Positions 1 to 9,000 of a DNA stretch of 64,000 nt are shown in pieces. Position 1 is the stretch's first letter. Every line of letters starts with the position of its first letter. Location of the stretch: NCBI GenBank assembly GCA_025055175.1, contig JANWYT010000019.1:1-64000 (forward strand), in the 5' to 3' direction. Origin of the DNA: Anaerolineae bacterium. GTDB lineage: Bacteria; Chloroflexota; Anaerolineae; Aggregatilineales; Phototrophicaceae. Under the pieces are notes generated by a model that was not told the origin of the DNA, searched no databases, and was given only the letters and a program-made list of their open reading frames with translations. The position numbers and the translations under genes are program-made.

Positions 1-516
1 TTCAGTGGCTACAGCGACGTCGCCATCGGGATAGCCCGCCTGCTAGGGGTGACCCTGCCAGAGAACTTCAACCGTCCCTACATGGCCCACAACATCACGC
101 TGTTCTGGCAGAGCTGGCACATGAGCTTGTCGAATTGGGTGAGGAACTACGTCTTCTCGCCCCTGACGCGCGCCCTCATGCGCCGCGAACCCGCCCCGTC
201 TGGCGAAATCGTGACGCTCATCGGCCATCTGACGACGATGGGGATCATCGGGCTGTGGCACGGGATCACCTTGCCCTTCATGATCTGGGGTTTGTGGCAG
301 GGCTTGGGTCTGTGGGTTCACAAGACCTGGAGTGACCGCACGCGCAGATGGTATCGCAAACTCAAGGATCAGCCTGCGCATCTGCGCGCCTGGACGCTAG
401 CCGGCTGGCTCATCACCTTCCATTACATTGCGCTGGGTTGGACTTGGTTTGCCCTGCCCGATGCTGGCCTGGCGCTCAGAGTCCTGCTGGGCCTATTTGG
501 AGTGGTGCGCGGATGA
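1..516 (+). CDS. MBOAT family O-acyltransferase, C-terminal part
   Basis: The reading frame is open from base 1, so the start lies outside the window and only about 171 residues are seen. The fragment contains the MBOAT hallmark region (WQSWHMSLSNWVRNYVF, with the conserved WHxSL-type histidine), a second conserved histidine in GLWHGI, and several hydrophobic segments. This matches AlgI/DltB-like membrane O-acyltransferases that move acyl groups across the membrane onto extracellular polysaccharide or other acceptors. The stop codon overlaps the ATG of the SGNH-like gene (ATGA at 513-516). AlgI-type acyltransferases are commonly paired with SGNH-fold partners, so an exported-glycan acetylation role is inferred. 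The substrate cannot be read from this fragment. Confidence 0.85.
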   Translation, partial: FSGYSDVAIGIARLLGVTLPENFNRPYMAHNITLFWQSWHMSLSNWVRNYVFSPLTRALMRREPAPSGEIVTLIGHLTTMGIIGLWHGITLPFMIWGLWQGLGLWVHKTWSDRTRRWYRKLKDQPAHLRAWTLAGWLITFHYIALGWTWFALPDAGLALRVLLGLFGVVRG

Positions 517-1676
517 CGAGTTGGAATTGGCTCACGCAAACGCAGGCCCGTTGGCCTTTTGTGCTGCGCGTCCTGCTAAAAACAGGGCTGCTACTGGCGG
601 CCTTCAACTTGATATACGCCGCCTTGCAACCCTTGCCCGCCATTGGACAATTGTCGATCTACGGTTGGCTAGCGCCCTATCGACCTCGCCTGCCTTATGC
701 AGATCGACCGGAGCTGGCCTACAGCCTGAGCCTGAACAGCCTGGAGACCATGTTCGCCAGCCACGCCATCCGAGCGCCCAAAGCCACTGACGAATACCGC
801 GTGGCTTTAATCGGCGACAGCTCCACTTGGGGCGTGCTGCTTCGTCCTGAGGAGACCTATGCGGGGGTGCTGAACACACTAGACCTGAGCAGCCCCGATG
901 GTCGGCGCATGGTCTTTTACAATCTGGGCTATCCACAGCAGTCGCTGGCCAAAGACGGCCTCATCCTGCAAGAGGCTCTGCACTACGGCCTGGACGAGGT
1001 GCTTTGGTTGGTCACCCTGGAAGCCTTTGCGCCTCATGCTCAGCTCGATCCGCTGATCGTGCGCCAAAATCCTGCCCGCGCGCGCGCCTTGTTAGGCGAT
1101 GAGTTGGTGGCGCATTACGAATCGCTGCCTGATGGCCCGATCTTGCACCGCTCCACCTTCTGGGATGAGACGCTGTTCGGGCAGCGCCGCGCTCTGGCGG
1201 ATTGGTGGCGCTTGCAGTGGTACGGCCTGGCTTGGGCCAGCACAGGCCTGGACCAGCACTATCCCGTCAGTTATCCGTTGCGAAGCAATGACTTCAGCCC
1301 CCAAGACTTCGACGGAGATTTGACGAGCTGGCAGAACTACAACGCAGAGAGGCCTTTGACTGCCGATGACTTGGCCTTCGGCGTGCTGACTCGCTTAAGC
1401 CAAGTCGCAGGCAGCGTGCCGCTGCGCTTGGTCAACGAGCCAATCTTCATCGCTGATGGCCAGGGCAGTGAGACGCGCTACAACTTCTGGTATCCGCGCT
1501 GGGCTTATGACTTGTATCGTGAGCTACTGAGCGACCACGCTCAGGCCTACAACTGGGCCTACCTAGATTTGTGGGACGCCATCGCTCCCGATGAATTCAC
1601 AGACAGTCCAGTACACCTGACGCCGCGCGGCGCACAGCAGACGGGCAAGGCCCTGGCTGCCTGGCTGACCCGCTGA
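513..1676 (+). CDS. SGNH-fold membrane-anchored protein, partner of MBOAT
   Basis: The product is 387 aa. I chose the ATG at 513 because it overlaps the upstream stop as ATGA; an in-frame start further upstream would lie inside the MBOAT gene. Residues about 15-38 form one membrane anchor. A GDSSTWG block near residues 101-107 provides the nucleophile-type serine of SGNH/GDSL hydrolases, and a C-terminal DSPVHLT segment supplies the Asp-x-x-His pair. The arrangement resembles AlgJ/AlgX/PatB-like proteins that work with an MBOAT partner in acetylating exported polysaccharides. Esterase or transferase direction cannot be decided from sequence. No glycan synthase is visible in the window, so the acceptor is unknown. 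Confidence 0.75.
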   Translation: MTSWNWLTQTQARWPFVLRVLLKTGLLLAAFNLIYAALQPLPAIGQLSIYGWLAPYRPRLPYADRPELAYSLSLNSLETMFASHAIRAPKATDEYRVALIGDSSTWGVLLRPEETYAGVLNTLDLSSPDGRRMVFYNLGYPQQSLAKDGLILQEALHYGLDEVLWLVTLEAFAPHAQLDPLIVRQNPARARALLGDELVAHYESLPDGPILHRSTFWDETLFGQRRALADWWRLQWYGLAWASTGLDQHYPVSYPLRSNDFSPQDFDGDLTSWQNYNAERPLTADDLAFGVLTRLSQVAGSVPLRLVNEPIFIADGQGSETRYNFWYPRWAYDLYRELLSDHAQAYNWAYLDLWDAIAPDEFTDSPVHLTPRGAQQTGKALAAWLTR

Positions 1677-2006
1677 AGACACGCGCCCTCTCAGACAGGA
1701 CGTTATACAACCCAACCTGAGTCAACCTGTAACCGTAATCAGGGGGGCTTTTTGTGCTTTTTTATCCACGCCGAACCTACGAGAAATCGTTTTGTAACGT
1801 GCCGTAAAAATCTATAAAGGTTTTGGGCAAGTTGATTGAAGGCTCGCTGTCTCCTTCTATACTCAGATCATGAAAGAACAACGATTCCAGCAATTTTCTT
1901 TGGAATCAGCAGCGACGAATGTCTAGCATCATTAAGCCATTAAGGGGGAAGACTTGTACCACGTTCGCTCCAAATCGGCAGGATTATGTTTTTCCAGGAG
2001 TTCATG
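1677..2006. other. 330-bp intergenic region before the giant PKD gene
   Basis: No credible coding frame is present. The left part has a weak C/G-rich element followed by T-runs around 1750-1765, possibly a poor terminator for the SGNH gene. The middle is AT-rich and holds a promoter candidate at 1836-1863. The right end carries AGGAG at 1996-2000, which decides the start of the next gene. Confidence 0.5.
1836..1863 (+). promoter_or_regulatory. Candidate sigma70-type promoter of the giant PKD gene
   Basis: TTGAAG (1836-1841) is separated by 16 bp from TATACT (1858-1863). It sits about 140 bp before the coding start, leaving a long 5' leader. Assigned by consensus match only. Confidence 0.4.
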
Positions 2007-5000
2007 ATGTCTCAACACAATGCACCACTTCGCAGTAGTACGCAATATATCCTCATCGGCGCTGTCGCTTTTGTGGTGTTGCTGGGCGCACTGCTGGTTA
2101 TCTCCAACCAGGGAGGCCAGCGAGGCACAGCGACACAGGTTGCCATCGCTGCGACAGCCACCAACACTGACGCACCGCCGACGGCCACCCCAACTGAGGA
2201 GCAGATCAGCAACGTCACCGCCACCCTCGTCCCTGGCTTCCGCGATGGCAGCGAGCAGGAAGTACCCCCCGAAGAAGGCAAAGAAGGTGAGGAGCAACAC
2301 CCCCCACTCGCAGAAGACAACAACGTCCCGCCGCCCCCTGAGGACAACAACGTCCCGCCGCCCCCTGACAATGGCGACCTGGACGACGATGGAGACGGCA
2401 TCATCAATCGCAGCGACGCCTGTCCTAACGACAAGGATCGCGGCTTTGGCGTTTATGCCGATGGCTGTCCTGTCTTCGACCAGGACGGCGACGGCGTGGG
2501 CGACAATGTGGACGCCTGCCCCAATCAGGGCGATCGGGGCAACGGTGTGGACGGCAGCGGCTGCCCTAACCCGCCCCCGACACAAGAAGCTGAGCCTGTC
2601 TTCCTCAACTTCACCTTCAGCGCCGACGCCGAGGGGCTGAACCTGAGCGGCACAGCCCAAGTGAACACCAACTCCGCCAAGCCCGTCACCATCACCTGGG
2701 ACTTCGGCGATGGCAACGGAGCAAGCGGCAATGTCGTCAGCCACACCTACGCGCAGGGCGGTCAGTACATCGTGACCGTGACCGTCAGCGATGGTGACAT
2801 CACCGAGATTGACAGCCGAGAGATCATCGTCAGCGCGCCCCAGGTCAGCAGCTCGGCTTGCGTTATCACGGGCGCTACCATCACCAGCACCCCAGGCCAA
2901 CTGCCCGCGACAGTGAACTTCACAGCCAGCGGCCTGAACATCCAGGCCTTCAACTGGTTGTTTGGCAACGGCCAGAGCGCCAGTGGCGAGAGCGTCCAGG
3001 CCAACTATGCCGAGACAGGCGACTACACCTACACCTTGACCTGCGTTGTCGCCGATGACGTAGTGGGCAGTGGTGGCGTGCTGGGTGCGGACTACGTCTT
3101 CACTGAGACGATCAACATCCAGGCCACCTCAACCGACAGCGTGCGACTGATCGCCAGCTTCGTCATCGAACAGGGTTCACTGCAGGTAGGCCAGGCTGTC
3201 AACCTGACCAGCACCTCTCGCTTGGAAGGCGAAGGTGTGGAAGGCGCAACCCTGAGCTACGCTTGGATGGTCAGCGGAGCAGAGAGCTTCGGCGGCAGCG
3301 GCAGCAGCTTCAGCTTCACCCCGACCCAGGCGGGCGTCTACGACATCAGCCTGGTCGTCTCGGCAGTGGTCGGTGGCCGTACTCTGAGCGCGCCAGCTAG
3401 CGGCACGGTCGAAATCGTCCAAAACGTGGCTGCGCCCAACGTGCGCGTCATCCTGACTCCCAACAGCGGCAAGTTCCCGTTGAACGTGGTTGCTAGCCTG
3501 GAGAACACAGGCGGCACGATCGTCGGCTACAATTGGGACTTCGGCGGCGGCAGCGGCGGCGACGCCAGCAGCGCAGGCCCGCACAACCTGACCTTCGCAA
3601 CAGCGGGCAAGTACACCGTCAGCGTCAGCGTGGCTGGCCCCGGCGGCACAGCCAGCGCCAGCGCTGAAGTCGTCGTCCTGGAAGACCTCATCCCGCTTAA
3701 GGCCAGTTTCACTCTTCAGGCTGGTGAGCGCGTAGAAGGCACGGTGCAATACTGCTTCACCGACACTAGCGAGGGCGACGAGATTACCTCGTTTGACTGG
3801 TCGCTAGTCAACAAGACGGCAGGCCAGGACGTGAGCTTGCCTGCCTTCAGCGGTCGCGGCGGCAACTTCTGCGTCACCTTGACGGATGGCGTTTACCAGA
3901 TCAGCCTATCCGTCAGCAACCCTAGCGGCAAGCTGTCCTCTGCTTCGGCTCTGTTCGAGGTAGCTGAGGGCATTCGTGCGCCCAGAGTAGAGATCGTCGG
4001 CGCGCAGACGCAGGTCACCGTCGGCCAGACCATCACCTACAACGCCAGCTTCACAGGAGCGGTGCGCCAGTTCGTCTGGACGATCACAAGCGAGGGCGGC
4101 AGCGAATTCGCGACAAGCGAGCCAAGCCTGACCCGCACCTTCGACAAGGCAGGCAACTTCGTCATCAAGGTGCGCGCGATTGGCCCTGGCGGCTTCGCCG
4201 AGTCAGCCAGCGTGAACGTGACGGTCAGCTTCCCAACGATTAGCTGCCCCATCAGCGGCGCGACGGGCAACGTCAACTACAATGCGTCCACGACCTACAG
4301 CTACAGCGTCAACATCGCTCAGGCTCAGGCCGCAGGCCGTACTCTAACTTACGCCTGGACGATCAATGGTCAACCCGCCGGCAGCGGCACGTCCGTCACC
4401 CTGCCGCCCATCACTCAGCCTGGCACGACGACCATCAGCGTGCAAGTCTTGGCCGATGGCCAGGTGGTCTGCCAGCAGTCTGCCAGCGTGACCTTCGCCA
4501 TCCGCACCGTGACTTGCGACATCAGCGGCACGCTGACGCCGCGACTCAACCAGCAGGTGACGTATAGCAGCAGCAACGTCGCCAACCTAGATGGCCGCAC
4601 TGTCATCAGCACCGCTTGGGAGCTGAGCGGCTTGGCAGCACAGGGCAGCAACGGCAGGTACACCTTCACGACGCCTGGCACAGGCCAACTGACGATGACC
4701 CTAACGCTGAGCGACGACAGCACTTGCACGCGCACGCGCACGATCACCGTCAGCGAGAGCCAGTACGCCTGCCGCATGAGCCAGGGCGCACAGAACCAGA
4801 ACGTCTCGCTGTTTAGCAGCAGCAACTACCGCGCCGTGATCGACGGCACGACCAGCGGCCAGACCGTGAGCTACAACTGGACGGTGAACTGGAACGGCGG
4901 CACAGAAGGCAGCGGCAGCGCCAGCAGCGCTAGCTCCAGCCGCGATTTGACAGTTATCTTCGACAAGCCAGGCGCCACCTACAGCGTCAGCGCGGATATT

Positions 5001-8000
5001 TTCGTCAATGGCACGTTCATCTGCACCGTGACGCGCAGTGGCGTGGGCGTGGGCAGCACCGATCCTTTCACCTGCGATTTCAACGGCAACCTGAACGTCT
5101 TTCTGAATCAGCGAGTCACTTACAGCTCCACCATGAGCGGCGCTGGATCGCGCAAAGTCCAGAGCTACGCCTGGACACTGCAAGGCGAAGGCGTCAGCGA
5201 ATCAGGCGACGGGCAGAACTTCTCCCCCATCTTCCGCCGAGCGGGCAGCTACAACATCAGCTTCCAGGCAACGCTGGAGGGTGGCGCCACCTGCCCCATC
5301 AAGACCAAGACGGTGACGGTCAGCGAGAGCGAAGCCACCTGCCGCTTGAGTATCCCCGCCAACGTCCCTAACGACCGTAACGCATCCCTGAACGTCTCGG
5401 TCAACCCCAGTGGCGTCGTCAGCGGCTTCACCTGGACGTTCAACGGCAAGCAGTACAGCGGCCAAAACATCACCATCCCCGCCACTGCTCTGCTGGATGC
5501 CGGCTTGGGCGGCGCGATCAGCTTCACGGGTACGAGCAGCGATGGCCGCACTATCTGCGCCCTGGAAGCCCAGCTCAATATCGTCGAACGTCCGCTGGAA
5601 TGCCGTCTGAGCCTGCCTGAGTCGATCACTATTGGCGAAGCTTTCAGCGGCTCTGTGAATATCACCAACCTGAATGGCCGCCCTGTTACTTACCAGTGGA
5701 CGGTCAACGACCAGCCCGTCAGCAACAGCTCCAGCTTCAGCACCGTCTATCAGGGCGCTGAGGGGGACGTGACAGTGGCGCTGGTCGTCACCCCCCAACA
5801 GGGCCGGGGTTGCTCCGTCAGCAGGACTGTGAGGGCTAACGAGAAGGCCAGGATCAACGCCCTGGTGGATCGCCCCGTCGTACAGTTGGGTGGTTCGGTC
5901 ACTCTGAGCGCGCAGACGGTGGGCATTGACCGCAGCACCCTGACCTGGACTTACCCCGATGGCTCGCGCGAACGCAGCGAGACAGGCCGCTACCTCTTCG
6001 ACAGCATTCCCGAAGGCGGCAGCGCCGAGTTCATCGTCGAAGGTCGCAACGCCACCCTGGGAACGCTACGCGCCTCCGTGCGCGTGACGGTGGTCGGCGA
6101 GGCGCGCCTCAACGTCAGCTTCACAGCCAACCCCTGGCAGACGACCGTCGGCAACCAGATTTGCTTCACGGACACGACGACTTCTTCCAACGCGAACATC
6201 GCTCAATGGAAGTGGAGCTGGGACTTCGCAGGTCTGGGCAGCAGCGACGTTCAGAACCCCTGCTTCACCTTCCCCAGCGACGGCGACTACTCGGTGACGC
6301 TGGTCGTCAACGACGGTTTGCTGACCAACAACGCCCGCAACATCGTCCAACTCTTCAGCGTCCTCAGCAGCAGCGCCCGCTTCGACGTGCGCTACGAAGG
6401 TCGCGGACGAGTGTGCTTCATCCCCGACGCCGCGGGCGTGACAGTGACGGGCTGGGACTTCGGCAATGGCAGCAGCTCGGAAAGCGGCGGCGAAGTCTGC
6501 GCCACCTATGCAGAAGACGGCGAATACACCGTGACCATGCGCTTCCGCCAGGGCGAAGCTCAGAGCGTGGTGACGCGCCGCATCAAGATTCAGGGCGGCG
6601 GCTCGGTGGCCTTCCCTGTCGTCGAAGGCCGCGCCTTCTGTGCCGCCAATGGCGTAGCCACCTTCGTCCTGAGCAACATCGGCGCGGACATGACCCAGGA
6701 TGGCAGCGTCAGCGCCACCATCAACGGCCAGCCAGCCACCATCTCCGCCGACAGCTTCCGCTTGGCAGGCCGCACCCTGACGCAGACCTTCACTGTCAGC
6801 GGCGCTTTCGGCCAAACCGTGACCTTCGCGGCCAGCGGTGGCGGCATTAGCCCCATCACGGCAAATACGGTTTGCGCTGAACTGCCGCCGACCGAAGAAC
6901 TCACACCAGAGCCGACGGAACAGCCTACCGAGCTACCGACTGAAGAACCCACTTCGGAACCGACGCCTGAACCGACCGAAGAACCCACGTCCGAACCACT
7001 GGATGCAGAGCTTGGCTTACGCTGTACAGTGGAAGGCAGCTATATCGACGTGACCGTCTCCTTGCAGACCGTCCCTTACACGCTGGAAGTCGTCGATGGC
7101 GCAGCCACCGCTGAAGTCGTTCGGGGCGACCGCACCATCGGCCCGCTGAGCAACGGCGCTACCGTGACCGTCATCTACGGCAAGCAGACCTGGAAGCTGA
7201 CAGTAGAATGCGATGAAGACGACGAACCTCAGTTCAGTCTGCTGCTAGTCTGCCGCTCCGAAGGCAGCTTCGTAGAGATCGTGGCTGAAGACGAGGAAAG
7301 CTTTTACGGCGTGGAGATTATCGATGGCAACGCAGTCATCAAGATGGAATACATGGGCAGCCGCACCGTCGGCCCGCTGAGCAACGGCGCTACTGTGACC
7401 ATCTTCTTCGGCCGCGAACAAAGCCGCTCGTTGATAGTGAACTGCGAAGAACAGCCCACCGACGTGCCGCCCACCCAAGTGCTGCCCACCCAAGTGCCGC
7501 CCACCCAAGTGCCGCCGACGGCTACTCCCGTGACCGTCGCTAAAGCTGATCTTTGCGGCGAAGACATGGCCACGCGCGATGGCGACTTCCCGCTCATCAG
7601 CCTCGATCCGAGCCGCTGCGGCCCCGACCGTGAACGTGCCATCCCCAACTGGCGCTCTGTCATCAGTGGCGAAGCCGTGTGCGTCGACTGGCTAGCCTAC
7701 CACACCAACATCACCGGCGACTGGGAAATCTTCCGTTTGGGTGAACTGCCAGCCGAGCTGGGCTTCAATCCCGATGCTGACGTCAACATCTCCAAAGGGC
7801 GTGGACGCCGTATCAGCGACCTCGGTCCGGCTCGCTCACCCGACTCCAAGTTCATCGCCTTCTCTAGCAACCGCGACGGCAACTGGGAAGTCTACGTCGC
7901 CCCAGTAGATGGCACATTGGAAGATCAGCAGCGCGTCACTTACAACGACAACGCCATCGACATAGACCCCGTTTGGTCGCCTGACGGCACGAAGCTGGCC

Positions 8001-8777
8001 TACGAATCGACGGTCGATGGCAACTGGGAAATTCGCCTGGTTGACTTGATAACAGGCCAGAAGTTCCGCTTGACCTTCCACCCGTCCAACGACATCAACC
8101 CCTACTGGGGCAAAGACAGCACGAAGCTGTTGTTCCAGAGCGACCGTGAAGGTTCGTGGCAGATTTACGAGCTAGACATCAACGACGTCAATAACCCATC
8201 GGTGCGCCGACTGACCACTCCCGTTGAAGGTGTGGACTACCAAGATGCCCTGTTCAGCAACGACAACCTGCGCATCGTCATGCGCGCTGAGAGCGTGAAC
8301 GCCAACGGCGTCCTGCAAAGCGTGCTGTTCGTCCTTGACCTGGTGACGGGTGAACTCACCCAGATCAGCCCTGAGGGCGCTGACGCCCGCAACGCTTCTT
8401 GGTCGCCCAACGACAAGCTCATCGCCTACCAGTCCAACGAAGTCAGTAACACCTACGATATCTACGTTTACGAGGTAGAGACCAATCTGCGCCGTCTGCT
8501 GACGGACAATGAAGGCGAGAGCTTGGGTAACATCGACACCTCGCCCACGTGGATTTGCGAATCGGAGACCGTGGTCTTCACCAGCGATGCCATCGACGGC
8601 CAGAATGACATCTTCTCTGCGTCGGCTCGCCCGATTGATGGCCCACCGCTGGTGGTCGAGAGCGAAGCCAATCGCATGACGCAGGACAACGCCAACGACC
8701 GCGACGCACAAAACACGCCGTCCGAGGAGAACGCCAGCCGCAACGGTCAGGTGCCGCCCAAAGTGACAAGCAACTAG
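2007..8777 (+). CDS. Giant exported PKD-repeat protein with TSP3-like region and TolB/PD40-like propeller
   Basis: The product is about 2256 aa. The start at 2007 lies 6 bases after AGGAG; ATGs at 2004 and 1986 are in frame but worse placed. Residues about 11-34 are a membrane anchor or signal. An acidic Pro-rich linker follows, then two Asp-rich DxDGDGxxDxxDACP units (about 122-188) like thrombospondin type 3 calcium-binding repeats. A long array of Ig-like PKD domains (about 192-1530) shows WDFGDG and YTVTVTVSDG-type strands and many paired cysteines. A Glu-Pro-Thr linker, two copies of a small domain sharing GPLSNGATVT (about 1667-1815), and a Pro-Thr-Gln linker come next. The C-terminus (about 1890-2210) is a beta-propeller with repeated WSPDG/SNRDGNWE motifs like TolB/PD40. 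It is probably a surface adhesin or stalk protein; ligand unknown. Confidence 0.8.
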   Translation: MSQHNAPLRSSTQYILIGAVAFVVLLGALLVISNQGGQRGTATQVAIAATATNTDAPPTATPTEEQISNVTATLVPGFRDGSEQEVPPEEGKEGEEQHPPLAEDNNVPPPPEDNNVPPPPDNGDLDDDGDGIINRSDACPNDKDRGFGVYADGCPVFDQDGDGVGDNVDACPNQGDRGNGVDGSGCPNPPPTQEAEPVFLNFTFSADAEGLNLSGTAQVNTNSAKPVTITWDFGDGNGASGNVVSHTYAQGGQYIVTVTVSDGDITEIDSREIIVSAPQVSSSACVITGATITSTPGQLPATVNFTASGLNIQAFNWLFGNGQSASGESVQANYAETGDYTYTLTCVVADDVVGSGGVLGADYVFTETINIQATSTDSVRLIASFVIEQGSLQVGQAVNLTSTSRLEGEGVEGATLSYAWMVSGAESFGGSGSSFSFTPTQAGVYDISLVVSAVVGGRTLSAPASGTVEIVQNVAAPNVRVILTPNSGKFPLNVVASLENTGGTIVGYNWDFGGGSGGDASSAGPHNLTFATAGKYTVSVSVAGPGGTASASAEVVVLEDLIPLKASFTLQAGERVEGTVQYCFTDTSEGDEITSFDWSLVNKTAGQDVSLPAFSGRGGNFCVTLTDGVYQISLSVSNPSGKLSSASALFEVAEGIRAPRVEIVGAQTQVTVGQTITYNASFTGAVRQFVWTITSEGGSEFATSEPSLTRTFDKAGNFVIKVRAIGPGGFAESASVNVTVSFPTISCPISGATGNVNYNASTTYSYSVNIAQAQAAGRTLTYAWTINGQPAGSGTSVTLPPITQPGTTTISVQVLADGQVVCQQSASVTFAIRTVTCDISGTLTPRLNQQVTYSSSNVANLDGRTVISTAWELSGLAAQGSNGRYTFTTPGTGQLTMTLTLSDDSTCTRTRTITVSESQYACRMSQGAQNQNVSLFSSSNYRAVIDGTTSGQTVSYNWTVNWNGGTEGSGSASSASSSRDLTVIFDKPGATYSVSADIFVNGTFICTVTRSGVGVGSTDPFTCDFNGNLNVFLNQRVTYSSTMSGAGSRKVQSYAWTLQGEGVSESGDGQNFSPIFRRAGSYNISFQATLEGGATCPIKTKTVTVSESEATCRLSIPANVPNDRNASLNVSVNPSGVVSGFTWTFNGKQYSGQNITIPATALLDAGLGGAISFTGTSSDGRTICALEAQLNIVERPLECRLSLPESITIGEAFSGSVNITNLNGRPVTYQWTVNDQPVSNSSSFSTVYQGAEGDVTVALVVTPQQGRGCSVSRTVRANEKARINALVDRPVVQLGGSVTLSAQTVGIDRSTLTWTYPDGSRERSETGRYLFDSIPEGGSAEFIVEGRNATLGTLRASVRVTVVGEARLNVSFTANPWQTTVGNQICFTDTTTSSNANIAQWKWSWDFAGLGSSDVQNPCFTFPSDGDYSVTLVVNDGLLTNNARNIVQLFSVLSSSARFDVRYEGRGRVCFIPDAAGVTVTGWDFGNGSSSESGGEVCATYAEDGEYTVTMRFRQGEAQSVVTRRIKIQGGGSVAFPVVEGRAFCAANGVATFVLSNIGADMTQDGSVSATINGQPATISADSFRLAGRTLTQTFTVSGAFGQTVTFAASGGGISPITANTVCAELPPTEELTPEPTEQPTELPTEEPTSEPTPEPTEEPTSEPLDAELGLRCTVEGSYIDVTVSLQTVPYTLEVVDGAATAEVVRGDRTIGPLSNGATVTVIYGKQTWKLTVECDEDDEPQFSLLLVCRSEGSFVEIVAEDEESFYGVEIIDGNAVIKMEYMGSRTVGPLSNGATVTIFFGREQSRSLIVNCEEQPTDVPPTQVLPTQVPPTQVPPTATPVTVAKADLCGEDMATRDGDFPLISLDPSRCGPDRERAIPNWRSVISGEAVCVDWLAYHTNITGDWEIFRLGELPAELGFNPDADVNISKGRGRRISDLGPARSPDSKFIAFSSNRDGNWEVYVAPVDGTLEDQQRVTYNDNAIDIDPVWSPDGTKLAYESTVDGNWEIRLVDLITGQKFRLTFHPSNDINPYWGKDSTKLLFQSDREGSWQIYELDINDVNNPSVRRLTTPVEGVDYQDALFSNDNLRIVMRAESVNANGVLQSVLFVLDLVTGELTQISPEGADARNASWSPNDKLIAYQSNEVSNTYDIYVYEVETNLRRLLTDNEGESLGNIDTSPTWICESETVVFTSDAIDGQNDIFSASARPIDGPPLVVESEANRMTQDNANDRDAQNTPSEENASRNGQVPPKVTSN
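2316..2368 (+). repeat. Tandem 27-bp repeat encoding DNNVPPPPE units
   Basis: Two copies of a 26-bp block starting GACAACAACGTCCC lie at 2316-2341 and 2343-2368, identical at nucleotide level. They encode duplicated Asp-Asn-Asn-Val-Pro4 units in the linker after the membrane anchor. This is a recent in-frame duplication. Confidence 0.8.
7455..7514 (+). repeat. 15-bp tandem repeat encoding PPTQV units
   Basis: Four 15-bp units (7455-7469, 7470-7484, 7485-7499, 7500-7514) of the form CCCACCCAAGTGCCG, the first and second slightly diverged, encode a Pro-Pro-Thr-Gln-Val linker before the C-terminal propeller domain. Confidence 0.8.
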
Positions 8778-8790
8778 CACCACGACTCAG

Positions 8791-8810
8791 GGGAGGCTCA
8801 CCAGCCTCCC
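8791..8810 (+). terminator. Hairpin after the PKD gene
   Basis: GGGAGGCT, loop CACC, AGCCTCCC: a perfect 8-bp stem 13 bases after the stop codon. No T-run follows, so termination efficiency is uncertain. Confidence 0.5.
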
Positions 8811-8820
8811 TCATTCAGCT

Positions 8821-8858
8821 CAGCGTCAAGAGGATCGTGAACGATCCTCTTGACGCTG
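8821..8858 (+). terminator. Perfect 18-bp inverted repeat, second hairpin
   Basis: CAGCGTCAAGAGGATCGT is followed by GA and then its exact reverse complement. It follows the first hairpin by 10 bases. It may be a strong second terminator or an RNA 3'-end stabiliser; no T-tract is seen. Confidence 0.5.
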
Positions 8859-8935
8859 CCATCACAACACAAGAAACATTCAGCATGAGCAAAGATTTGA
8901 ACAAACACAACAAATTTGTAAATATTAGCAATTTA

Positions 8936-8964
8936 TTGACCTGTTGCATAAAACATGCTACGCT
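8936..8964 (+). promoter_or_regulatory. Candidate promoter of the binding-protein/kinase operon
   Basis: TTGACC (8936-8941), 17-bp spacer, then TACGCT (8959-8964) preceded by TGC, an extended -10. It lies in an AT-rich stretch 37 bases before the ATG at 9001. Confidence 0.4.
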
Positions 8965-9000
8965 TATCGTTGCAACACTTGTTTACGAGCAACCCACATC

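Noticed and set aside
1932-8783. Several long antisense reading frames over the giant PKD gene
   Set aside because: They are GC-biased shadows of the repeat-rich sense gene; they lack ribosome-binding sites and recognisable domains.
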